Below are positions 1 to 5,830 of a DNA stretch of 5,832 nt, one piece after another (positions within the stretch are counted from its first letter, which is position 1; each line of letters starts with the position of its first letter). A program made the position numbers and the translations under genes. Origin of the DNA: an uncultured Micrococcus sp. (GTDB lineage: Bacteria; Actinomycetota; Actinomycetes; Actinomycetales; Micrococcaceae); contig CAMIOJ010000152.1 of assembly GCA_946222435.1 (NCBI GenBank), positions 1 to 5,832 of the forward strand, read 5' to 3'. The notes under the pieces are model-generated. The model made no database searches, had not been told where the DNA came from, and was given only the letters and a program-made list of their open reading frames with translations.

Positions 1-103
1 GAGACAGCGGTAGCGCCGCCCCGAGGCCCCTGCCGAGCCCGGGGACCACCGCTTCGCCCTCAGCGTGCGGCCGCCCGGGTGTGGGCACGGCCGCCGGCTG
101 ACG
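1..103. other. Left-edge sequence without an assignable gene
   Basis: This is the GC-rich stretch before the first membrane-protein gene. A plus-strand frame is open from the edge to a TGA at 98-100 and has mostly G/C third positions, so it could be the Ala/Pro/Ser-rich tail of an upstream gene. A minus-strand frame from a GTG at 88 also stays open to the edge. Neither gives a recognisable motif and the fragments are about 30 codons long, so nothing is called. Confidence 0.3.
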
Positions 104-118
104 TACCCTGACCGGGTG
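104..118 (+). promoter_or_regulatory. Probable -10 box abutting a GTG start (leaderless promoter)
   Basis: TACCCT at 104-109 matches the actinobacterial TANNNT -10 pattern. It ends six bases before an in-frame GTG at 116, so transcription would begin at or next to the start codon. No Shine-Dalgarno sequence precedes that GTG, which fits a leaderless mRNA. I cannot see a convincing -35 hexamer 16-18 bases upstream. The arrangement is almost identical to the one in front of nucS (1943-1957). Leaderless RTG-initiated transcripts are well established in actinobacteria; that this one is leaderless is an inference. Confidence 0.55.
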
Positions 119-1375
119 GACGAGCAGAACCAGCGCACCCGGTCCGGCACCGCGCAGCAGCCCCGCGGGGGGCTGCGCGGCCGGCTCGCGGGGCTGCGCC
201 GGCGTCTTCCGGAACGCCCACACCGCCTCGAGTTCACGGTGGACGACATTCCGGTGCCGGCCGACGAGCCCGGCGCCGTGACGACAGAGGCGAGCGCCGA
301 CGTCGTGGCCGAGTCCTCCCCCGCCGGCGAGCCGGCGGTCCACCTGCGCCACCCGGTGACCGCCGGATTCCTGCTCACCACCGGCGTGGGCCTGGCGCTG
401 CTCATCTACTGGATGCTCGCCGCCAACCGGGAGCTGATCCTCTGGATCCTGGCTGCCCTGTTCATCGCGCTGGGCCTGGACCCCATCGTCCGCAAGATCG
501 AGTCCTGGGGCGCCCCGCGCCCCGTGGGCGTGCTCGCCGCGGTGCTCGGCCTCGCCGGCGTGGCCGCGGCCTTCCTCTCCCTGCTCGTGCCGACCGTGGT
601 GGAGCAGTCCGCGGAGTTCGTCAACCGCGTGCCGCAGACCATCCAGGACGTCATGGGCTCGGCCGTCTTCCACGACCTGGACCGACAGTTCCAGATCCGG
701 AAGGCCGTGGACTCCCAGGTCCAGACGTGGACGCAGGACCAGCAGGCCTGGAGCCAGGTGTTCGGCGGCCTGGTGGGGATCGGCCAGTTCGTGCTCGGCG
801 CCGCGTTCTCCACCCTCGTGGTGCTCGTGCTGACCCTGTACTTCCTCGCCTCGCTGCCGGCGATGAAGTACTGGCTGTACCGCCTCGCCCCGCGCTCGCG
901 CCGCGTGCGGGTGGAGTACCTGGCGGAGAAGATCACCTCGTCCGTCGGCCACTACGTGATGGGGCAGTCCTTCGTGGCGCTGCTCAACGGCACGGTCGCG
1001 TTCGTCGCCATGGCGATCGCCGGCACCCCCTACGCCGCACTGCTCGCCTTCTTCGCCGGGATGATGGCCTTCATCCCGCTGGTCGGCGCCATGATCGGCG
1101 GGATGATCGTCACCGCCATCTCCCTGACGGTCGACTGGCAGACCGCGGCCCTCTTCGCGGCCGTCTACTTCGTCTACCTGCAGATCGAGGCCTACGTGGT
1201 GTCCCCCCGCGTCATGGCCCGCGCCGTGGCGGTCCCCGCCGCCGTCGCCGTGATCGCGGTGATCGCCGGCGGCACCCTCCTCGGCGTGCTCGGGGCCATC
1301 ATGGCCATCCCCACGGCCGCCGCGGTCATGCTCCTGGTGCGGGAGGTCTTCATCCCCCGGCAGGACCGCCACTGA
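116..1375 (+). CDS. AI-2E family (PerM/UPF0118-type) multi-pass membrane transporter
   Basis: A 419-residue integral membrane protein of the AI-2E transporter family (PF01594). Members are proposed exporters or permeases, with AI-2 export in E. coli TqsA and Na+/H+ antiport in some relatives; the substrate here is unknown. The first ~80 residues are hydrophilic, Arg-rich then acidic, and probably cytosolic. Hydrophobic segments follow at about 82-103, 105-124, 136-161, 216-246, 283-303, 307-333, 342-360 and 373-410. The long polar stretch at about 162-215 is the soluble loop typical of the family. The conserved C-terminal half is clear, including the FIPLVGAMIGG segment near residue 319 and YVVSPRVM near 360. 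The GTG at 116 is preferred over the GTG at 65 because it sits directly behind a -10 box and gives a more natural N-terminus. The gene ends 61 bp before the stop of a convergent small gene, with no partner on its own strand in view. Confidence 0.88.
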   Translation: MDEQNQRTRSGTAQQPRGGLRGRLAGLRRRLPERPHRLEFTVDDIPVPADEPGAVTTEASADVVAESSPAGEPAVHLRHPVTAGFLLTTGVGLALLIYWMLAANRELILWILAALFIALGLDPIVRKIESWGAPRPVGVLAAVLGLAGVAAAFLSLLVPTVVEQSAEFVNRVPQTIQDVMGSAVFHDLDRQFQIRKAVDSQVQTWTQDQQAWSQVFGGLVGIGQFVLGAAFSTLVVLVLTLYFLASLPAMKYWLYRLAPRSRRVRVEYLAEKITSSVGHYVMGQSFVALLNGTVAFVAMAIAGTPYAALLAFFAGMMAFIPLVGAMIGGMIVTAISLTVDWQTAALFAAVYFVYLQIEAYVVSPRVMARAVAVPAAVAVIAVIAGGTLLGVLGAIMAIPTAAAVMLLVREVFIPRQDRH

Positions 1376-1424
1376 CCCGAGGGACCACCCGTCACCGGGA
1401 GTGCCGGATGCGCGGCGTCTCTCC

Positions 1425-1453
1425 CCCGCCACCCCACTACCGCGAGTGGCGGG
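1425..1453. terminator. GC-rich hairpin between convergent genes, possible two-way terminator
   Basis: CCCGCCAC at 1425-1432 and GTGGCGGG at 1446-1453 form a perfect 8-bp stem around a 13-base loop. It lies 49 bp after the stop of the membrane-protein gene and spans the stop codon of the convergent zinc-protein gene. There is no U-tract on either side, as is common for actinobacterial hairpins. The termination role is inferred from position and structure; the stem could instead be chance in GC-rich DNA. Confidence 0.4.
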
Positions 1454-1784
1454 TGCGCCAGCAGATCCGGTGCCAGTGACGGCGGTCCGCCCCGGCGTCC
1501 TCGTCCCCCATGATCCAGTCGCTGCGCCACGCCACCAGATGGGCCGATCCCTGCGGGATGCGACGGCCGCAGCCCGGGCAGGTGTAGTCCTTCACCGCCC
1601 GCCAGGACGGCACCTCACGGACGTGCCATCCTCCGTCCGAGCCGGTCTGGTGGCTGTAGCCGGTGTCCAGGCCGAGCAGCTCCTCGAGCCGGTCCGCGCG
1701 CCCGGGACCGGCCGGCCTGCGGCCGCCACGCGCTCGGGCGCGGGAAGGGCCGCCGCGTCGGCGGGGCTGCGGGGAACGGGGCAT
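1437..1784 (-). CDS. Conserved actinobacterial small protein with a Cys/His zinc-binding-like motif
   Basis: A 115-residue protein of unknown function. It resembles, from memory, a short family conserved in Micrococcaceae and other actinobacteria and often auto-labelled 'ATP/GTP-binding protein'. I see no Walker motif to justify that label. The first ~30 residues are basic and disordered-looking (MPRSPQPRRR), possibly nucleic-acid binding. The conserved part holds CPGC at 69-72, His82 in AHLVAW, and RRHWHRICW at 101-109. Cys69, Cys72, His105 and Cys108 could form a C2HC treble-clef-like zinc site; this is an inference. The ATG at 1784 is chosen because MPRS-type starts are usual in the family and the longer reading (to 1916) is low-complexity Pro/Arg/Gly. 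No clear Shine-Dalgarno or -10 box supports the start. The gene is divergent from nucS and convergent with the membrane-protein gene. Confidence 0.75.
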   Translation of the reverse strand: MPRSPQPRRRGGPSRARARGGRRPAGPGRADRLEELLGLDTGYSHQTGSDGGWHVREVPSWRAVKDYTCPGCGRRIPQGSAHLVAWRSDWIMGDEDAGADRRHWHRICWRTRHSR

Positions 1785-1942
1785 GCCCACCATGCTCGCA
1801 CACGGACCCGGTGGCGGTCCGGGGCCGGGCACCGGGATCCGGGCACGGCCCTGCGTGGGAAGCCCGCTCCGGTGCACCGGCCGCCTGCGGACCGTTGCCG
1901 CACACGCCCCGAGCACAGCGCCGGTCGCGTACGGCGCCCCAC

Positions 1943-1957
1943 TACACTGGCCGGGTG
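1943..1957 (+). promoter_or_regulatory. Probable -10 box abutting the nucS GTG (leaderless promoter)
   Basis: TACACT at 1943-1948 fits TANNNT and is followed, after six bases, by the GTG start of nucS at 1955. No Shine-Dalgarno sequence is present, so a leaderless transcript starting at the GTG is the simplest reading. The 15 bases 1943-1957 match 104-118 at 13 positions (pattern TACnCTGrCCGGGTG). No good -35 hexamer is visible at the usual distance. Confidence 0.6.
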
Positions 1958-2650
1958 CGTCTCGTCATTGCCCGCTGCTCCGTCACCTACGAGGGCCGCC
2001 TCAACGCCCACCTGCCCACCGCGACCCGCCTGCTCATGGTGAAGGCGGACGGCTCGGTGCTGGTGCACTCGGACGGCGGCTCCTACAAGCCCCTGAACTG
2101 GATGAGCCCGCCGGCCACCCTGCATGTGGAGGAGCCGAGCGAGGACCAGGCGGCCCAGGGTGTGCAGCAGGTGTGGCGTGTGCAGGCGAAGAAGAGCGAC
2201 GACCGCCTCGTGGTGCTGCTGGAGGAGATCGTCTCGGACACCGCCCACGACCTCGGCGTGGACCCCGGCCTGGTCAAGGACGGCGTGGAGGCGGACCTGC
2301 AGCGGCTGTTGGCCGAGCAGATCACCACGCTCGGCGACGGCTGGACGCTCGTCCGCCGTGAGTACATGACCGCCATCGGCCCCGTGGACATCCTGGCCCG
2401 GGACGGAGCCGGTTCGACCGTGGCCGTGGAGCTCAAGCGGCGCGGGGACATCGACGGCGTGGAGCAGCTGACCCGGTACCTCGAGCTGATGAACCGGGAC
2501 CCGCTGCTGGCCCCCGTGACCGGCGTGTTCGCCGCCCAGCAGATCAAGCCGCAGGCCCGCACGCTCGCGGAGGACCGCGGCATCCGGTGCGTCACCCTCG
2601 ACTACGACGCGATGCGCGGAGTGGACGACGCGGACGCCCGTCTGTTCTGA
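1955..2650 (+). CDS. nucS: Mismatch-specific endonuclease NucS (EndoMS)
   Basis: NucS/EndoMS cleaves both strands at mismatched bases and provides the non-canonical mismatch repair of actinobacteria, which generally lack MutS/MutL; it acts with the replication sliding clamp. The 231-residue product has the usual length. The N-terminal DNA-binding domain is recognisable from VRLVIARCSV and YKPLNWMSPP (44-53). The C-terminal RecB-like nuclease domain shows GPVDILARD (142-150, Asp145) and VAVELKRRG (156-164, Glu159 and Lys161), the D...ExK metal-dependent catalytic core, followed by the conserved QLTRYLELM segment (171-179). The last residues, ARLF, resemble a beta-clamp-binding tail. The GTG at 1955 is chosen because known NucS proteins begin with (MS)RVRLVIA; an upstream extension to 1811 would add unrelated Arg/Pro-rich sequence and run through the -10 box. 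It converges with the DUF2550 gene, 18 bp apart. NucS also lies near the atp genes in mycobacteria. Confidence 0.95.
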   Translation: MRLVIARCSVTYEGRLNAHLPTATRLLMVKADGSVLVHSDGGSYKPLNWMSPPATLHVEEPSEDQAAQGVQQVWRVQAKKSDDRLVVLLEEIVSDTAHDLGVDPGLVKDGVEADLQRLLAEQITTLGDGWTLVRREYMTAIGPVDILARDGAGSTVAVELKRRGDIDGVEQLTRYLELMNRDPLLAPVTGVFAAQQIKPQARTLAEDRGIRCVTLDYDAMRGVDDADARLF

Positions 2651-2668
2651 GCGCGCTCGCCGGTTGCG

Positions 2669-3085
2669 CTAGATGCGCCCGGAGTTCCACCACGGCTGGG
2701 AGGCCAGGGACGGGCCGGCCTCGATCCAGGCCCGCAGCCCGGAGGCGTCCGCCTCGTCCATGTCCAGTGTGAAGGACACAGCGGACTCCGACACCTGGAC
2801 CCGGACCGTGGTGTCCTGCAGGCCCTCCGCCTCCACGCGTTCCAGGTCGAGGCCGCAGCGCTGGGCCGACCAGGCCGGGCGGACGACGAACGAGTCGCGG
2901 TGGAAGAGCCGGAGGGTCTCGTCGTCGTAGCGGCCGATCACGTGATGCCGACGGCCCCGGGAGTCGGTGCCGACCGCCGGGAAGGTGCCCGGGGACGCCA
3001 TGAGGGCCCGGCGCCGGATCAGCCACACCAGCAGCAGGATCACTCCTGCCGCCACTGCGACGATCACCGGCACCGGGCCCTTCAT
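2669..3085 (-). CDS. DUF2550 family membrane-anchored protein downstream of atpC
   Basis: A 138-residue DUF2550 protein; the family has no established function and is typically found just after atpC in actinobacteria (Rv1312 after atpC in M. tuberculosis). Residues 5-23 form one hydrophobic helix followed directly by RRR (24-26). This suggests a single membrane anchor with the remaining ~110 residues in the cytoplasm. The family-like segment runs from SPGTFPAVG (31-39) through HHVIGRYDDETLRLFHR (47-63) to VVRP (67-70). The ATG at 3085 has a GGGGA ribosome-binding site (3094-3098) eight bases upstream, and only 26 bp separate it from the atpC stop. It is therefore almost certainly co-transcribed as the last gene of the atp operon in this window. 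A role in ATP synthase assembly or membrane placement is plausible from position alone. Confidence 0.88.
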   Translation of the reverse strand: MKGPVPVIVAVAAGVILLLVWLIRRRALMASPGTFPAVGTDSRGRRHHVIGRYDDETLRLFHRDSFVVRPAWSAQRCGLDLERVEAEGLQDTTVRVQVSESAVSFTLDMDEADASGLRAWIEAGPSLASQPWWNSGRI

Positions 3086-3111
3086 GTGTGCGGTCCCCAG
3101 CGGTGAGCCGG

Positions 3112-3387
3112 TCAGGCCTGCTTGCCAGAGCCCATGCGGGCGCTGGTCGCGGCGATGACGACCTGGTCGTTGTCCACGGAGAAGAATCCACCGGCGGCGT
3201 GGGCCGTCACCGTGGAGCCGTCCGTGGTGCGGACCACGACCTCGCCGTCGCCGAGCACGGCGAGCAGCGGGGTGTGGCCGGGCAGGATGCCGATCTCACC
3301 GTCGATCGTCCGCGCGGACACCGCGGAGGCGGTGCCGTTCCACACGGAGCGCTCCTCGGAGACGATCTCCACCTTCAGCTCTGCCAT
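3112..3387 (-). CDS. atpC: F1Fo ATP synthase epsilon subunit (short form)
   Basis: The epsilon subunit sits on the rotor with gamma and contacts the c-ring, coupling proton flow to catalysis in F1. The 91-residue product contains the N-terminal beta-sandwich domain: MAELKVEIVS, the hallmark GEIGILPGHTPLL (30-42), and GGFFSVDNDQVVIAAT (66-81). It ends just after this domain. The two-helix C-terminal domain present in the ~139-residue E. coli protein is absent, a shortening shared, as I recall, with other Micrococcaceae, so this is not a local truncation. The ATG at 3387 is five bases after the atpD stop and has GAGGG (3397-3401) nine bases upstream, inside the end of atpD, indicating translational coupling with the beta subunit gene. 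Confidence 0.95.
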   Translation of the reverse strand: MAELKVEIVSEERSVWNGTASAVSARTIDGEIGILPGHTPLLAVLGDGEVVVRTTDGSTVTAHAAGGFFSVDNDQVVIAATSARMGSGKQA

Positions 3388-3392
3388 GACGA

Positions 3393-4850
3393 TCAGCCCT
3401 CAGCCTGGATCTTGGCCCACTCGCGCTCGACGTCGTCCATGCCGCCGACGTTGTAGAAGGCCTGCTCGGCGATGTGGTCGACGTCGCCGTCGCAGATCGC
3501 CTTGAAGCCCTCGACGGTGTCCTTGATGGACACGGTCGAGCCCTCGACACCGGTGAACTGCTTCGCGGTGTAGGTGTTCTGCGAGAGGAACTGCTCGATC
3601 TTGCGGGCGCGCGCCACGGTGATCTTGTCCTCCTCGCCGAGCTCGTCGACGCCGAGGATCGCGATGATGTCCTGCAGCTCCTTGTTCTTCTGCAGGATCT
3701 GCTTCACGCGGATGGCGGTGTCGTAGTGGTCCTGGCCCACGTACTGCGGGTCGAGGATGCGCGACGTCGAGGCCAGCGGATCCACGGCCGGGTACAGACC
3801 ACGCGAGGCGAGGTCACGGGTCAGGTTCGTGGTGGCGTCCAGGTGGGCGAACACGTTGGCCGGAGCCGGGTCGGTGTAGTCGTCCGCCGGGACGTACACG
3901 GCCTGCATCGAGGTGATGGAGTGGCCGCGGGTCGAGGTGATGCGCTCCTGGAGCACACCCATCTCGTCCGCCAGGTTCGGCTGGTAGCCCACCGCGGAGG
4001 GCATGCGGCCCAGCAGGGTGGAGACCTCCGAGCCGGCCTGGGAGAAGCGGAAGATGTTGTCGATGAAGAGCAGCACGTCCTGGTTCTGCACATCGCGGAA
4101 GTACTCCGCCATGGTCAGCGCGGACAGGGCCACGCGCAGACGCGTTCCCGGCGGCTCGTCCATCTGGCCGAACACGAGGGCGGTGTCCTTCAGCACGTCC
4201 GCCTCGTCCATCTCGACCCAGAGGTCGTTGCCCTCACGGGTACGCTCACCGACGCCCGCGAACACCGAGGTGCCGCCGAAGTTGCGGGCCACACGGGTGA
4301 TCATCTCCTGGATGAGCACGGTCTTGCCCACGCCCGCGCCGCCGAACAGGCCGATCTTGCCGCCCTTGATGTACGGGGTCAGCAGGTCGATGACCTTGAT
4401 GCCGGTCTCCAGCATCTCGGTGGAACCCTCGAGGGCCGCGAAGGACGGGGCCTGGCGGTGGATCGGCCAGCGCTCGGTCACACCGAGGGAGTCGATCGGG
4501 GTGTCCAGGGTCTCGCCCAGCACGTTGAACAGGTGGCCCTTGACGACGTCGCCGACCGGCACGGAGATCGGGGCGCCGGAGTCGGTGACCTGGGCGCCGC
4601 GGACGAGGCCGTCGGTGGACTGCAGGGAGATCGCGCGGACCATGTTGTCGCCCAGGTGCTGGGCGACCTCGAAGGTCACGACGCGGGTCTGGCCGTTGAG
4701 GGTGAGCTCGGCGGTCAGCGCGTTGTAGATCTCCGGCATGGCGTTGGCGGGGAACTCGGCATCGATCACGGGACCGATGACGCGGGCGACGCGCCCGATG
4801 GCACCGCCGGTGGAGGCCCCGGTGCCCTGATCGTGGATGGTGGCAGTCAT
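3393..4850 (-). CDS. atpD: F1Fo ATP synthase beta subunit (catalytic)
   Basis: The beta subunit carries the catalytic nucleotide sites of the F1 hexamer and makes ATP from ADP and phosphate as gamma rotates. The 485-residue product is full length. Visible motifs are the N-terminal beta-barrel (RVARVIGPVIDAEFP, about 20-34), Walker A GGAGVGKT (170-177), the catalytic-glutamate segment GERTREGNDLW (201-211), Walker B LLFID (260-264), and the alpha/beta signature PAVDPLASTS (354-363). The torque-transmitting loop reads DELGEED (402-408) instead of the usual DELSEED. The ATG at 4850 is preferred: the purine-rich stretch AGAAGTGAG (4863-4855) can serve as its ribosome-binding site. An in-frame GTG at 4859 would add three residues (488 total) but lies inside that stretch. 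A 75-bp spacer containing a tandem repeat separates it from atpG; atpC follows after five bases. Confidence 0.97.
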   Translation of the reverse strand: MTATIHDQGTGASTGGAIGRVARVIGPVIDAEFPANAMPEIYNALTAELTLNGQTRVVTFEVAQHLGDNMVRAISLQSTDGLVRGAQVTDSGAPISVPVGDVVKGHLFNVLGETLDTPIDSLGVTERWPIHRQAPSFAALEGSTEMLETGIKVIDLLTPYIKGGKIGLFGGAGVGKTVLIQEMITRVARNFGGTSVFAGVGERTREGNDLWVEMDEADVLKDTALVFGQMDEPPGTRLRVALSALTMAEYFRDVQNQDVLLFIDNIFRFSQAGSEVSTLLGRMPSAVGYQPNLADEMGVLQERITSTRGHSITSMQAVYVPADDYTDPAPANVFAHLDATTNLTRDLASRGLYPAVDPLASTSRILDPQYVGQDHYDTAIRVKQILQKNKELQDIIAILGVDELGEEDKITVARARKIEQFLSQNTYTAKQFTGVEGSTVSIKDTVEGFKAICDGDVDHIAEQAFYNVGGMDDVEREWAKIQAEG

Positions 4851-4863
4851 CTCTCTCACTTCT
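4851..4863 (-). promoter_or_regulatory. Purine-rich ribosome-binding stretch of atpD
   Basis: On the minus strand these bases read AGAAGTGAGAGAG and run straight into the ATG at 4850. AGAAGTGAG is a partial match to the anti-Shine-Dalgarno complement AGAAAGGAGG, with four bases to the ATG. It is a weaker match than the AAAGGA of atpG, and it helps choose ATG 4850 over the GTG at 4859. Confidence 0.5.
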
Positions 4864-4911
4864 TATCGTGTGTGGATGGCGGGTCTCTTATCGTGTGTGG
4901 ATGGCGGGTCT
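4861..4911. repeat. Perfect 25-bp tandem duplication in the atpG-atpD spacer
   Basis: Bases 4861-4885 and 4886-4910 are identical, and base 4911 continues the period, giving 51 bp of exact 25-bp periodicity. The unit contains CTTATCGTGTGTGGATGG followed by CGGGTC. A partial third echo follows (GATGGCGTCT at 4912-4921, compared with GATGGCGGGTCT inside the unit). The repeat occupies most of the 75-bp noncoding spacer between atpG and atpD. In mRNA sense each unit reads A/C-rich (CCATCCACACACGATAAGA) and looks weakly structured, unlike the surrounding GC-rich coding sequence. No stem or -10 pattern is formed. Confidence 0.95.
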
Positions 4912-4925
4912 GATGGCGTCTGCGC

Positions 4926-5819
4926 TCAGGAGTTGTTGAGCGCGTCGGCACCGGCGATGAGCTCGGTGAGCTCCTGCGTGATCTCCGCCTGGCGAGCGTT
5001 GTTCATCAGGAGCGTGTAGTCCTTGATGAGGTTCGTGGCGTTGTCGCCGGCGGACTTCATCGCGCGCTGGCGGTTGGCCAGCTCGGACGCGGCCGCCTGC
5101 AGCATCGCGTTGAAGATGCGGGACTCGATGTACTTCGGCAGGAGGGCGTCGAGGACCTGCTCCGCGTCCGGCTCGTACTCGTACAGCGGCAGGACGTCCG
5201 ACTCGTCGGTCACCTGCTCCTCGACGACCTCGAGGGGCAGCAGGCGCACGACGTGCGGGTTCTGCTTGACGAGCGACACGAACTCGGTGAAGACCACGTG
5301 GATCTCGTCCACGCCGCCGGCGGCGGTGTCCTTGAGGAACGCCTCGACGAGGGTCTCACCGATCTCCTTGGCGCGCTCGGCGACCGGGGCGTCGGTCTGA
5401 CCCGTCCACACCTGCACGTACTCGCGGCTGCGGAAATCCAGGTAGCCCTGTGCCTTGCGGCCGAGCACGTAGAGGTCGATCTCCTTGCCCTCGTCGGTGA
5501 GGTGCTGGATGAGCTCCTCCGACTTGCGCAGGACGTTCGCCGAGTAGGCGCCGGCCAGGCCGCGGTCGGAGGACATGATCAGCACGGCGGCCCGGGTCGG
5601 GTTCTCCGCCTCGGTGGTCAGCACGTGGTCGATGTCGTGCTGGGACGAGACGGCGGAGACGGCGCGCGTGATCGCGTTCGCGTACGGCAGCGACTGGTTG
5701 ACCCGCTCGCGTGCCTTGGTGATGCGGGACGTGGCGATCAGTTCCATCGCCTTGAAGATCTTCTTCATCGACTTCGTCGATGCGATCTTCTGACGGTAGA
5801 CCCGGATCTGGGCTCCCAT
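4926..5819 (-). CDS. atpG: F1Fo ATP synthase gamma subunit
   Basis: Gamma is the central rotor shaft of F1: its two terminal helices form a coiled coil inside the alpha/beta hexamer and its middle domain sits on epsilon and the c-ring. The 297-residue product has the normal length. The N-terminal helix is GAQIRVYRQKI...MKKIFKAMELIATSRI (2-33). The Rossmann-like middle domain includes SSDRGLAGAY (83-92), and the C-terminal helix spans about 225-290. It carries the gamma signature from Ile280 to Ala293 (ITQELTELIAGADA). The ATG at 5819 has an AAAGGA ribosome-binding site at 5825-5830, five bases upstream. In relatives atpA precedes it, which would lie just beyond the right edge. It is transcribed with atpD, atpC and DUF2550. 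Confidence 0.97.
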   Translation of the reverse strand: MGAQIRVYRQKIASTKSMKKIFKAMELIATSRITKARERVNQSLPYANAITRAVSAVSSQHDIDHVLTTEAENPTRAAVLIMSSDRGLAGAYSANVLRKSEELIQHLTDEGKEIDLYVLGRKAQGYLDFRSREYVQVWTGQTDAPVAERAKEIGETLVEAFLKDTAAGGVDEIHVVFTEFVSLVKQNPHVVRLLPLEVVEEQVTDESDVLPLYEYEPDAEQVLDALLPKYIESRIFNAMLQAAASELANRQRAMKSAGDNATNLIKDYTLLMNNARQAEITQELTELIAGADALNNS

Positions 5820-5824
5820 GGTGG

Positions 5825-5830
5825 TCCTTT
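5825..5830 (-). promoter_or_regulatory. Ribosome-binding site of atpG
   Basis: AAAGGA on the minus strand, five bases before the ATG at 5819. It is a strong Shine-Dalgarno match and fixes the atpG start. The bases lie at the right edge of the window, so the spacing to the preceding gene cannot be seen. Confidence 0.8.

Noticed and set aside
2..88. Possible divergent minus-strand gene starting at a GTG at 88
   Set aside because: Only 29 codons lie in the window, with no motif and no ribosome-binding site; a competing plus-strand frame is equally open.
727..1479. 250-codon plus-strand frame inside the AI-2E gene
   Set aside because: It is out of frame with the clear multi-pass membrane protein and its Arg/Pro/His-rich translation is typical of a shifted GC-rich frame.
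1825..1846. CCGGGCAC direct repeats (1825-1832 and 1839-1846) in the zinc-protein/nucS spacer as an operator
   Set aside because: Eight-base GC-only repeats are expected by chance in this composition, and no palindromic operator is formed.
1785..1916. 44-residue N-terminal extension of the zinc protein
   Set aside because: The extension is Pro/Arg/Gly-rich and unlike family starts; MPRS at 1784 is the natural start.
1401..2042. 213-codon plus-strand frame covering the zinc-protein gene and the start of nucS
   Set aside because: It overlaps two recognisable genes, has low-complexity Arg/Ala/Pro composition, and shows no motif.
1592..2248. 218-codon minus-strand frame across the nucS 5' half
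   Set aside because: It is antisense to nucS and out of frame with the zinc protein, and it has no recognisable domain.
3474..4913. Long 479-codon plus-strand open frame opposite atpD
   Set aside because: It is antisense to atpD, whose Walker A, Walker B and signature motifs are unambiguous. The open frame is a by-product of high GC at third positions, and its translation is His/Arg/Gly/Val-rich without domains.
4851..4925. Internal promoter for atpD within the repeat spacer
   Set aside because: The GATAAGA segments do not fit TANNNT, and no -35 is visible. Co-transcription from upstream is the simpler reading.
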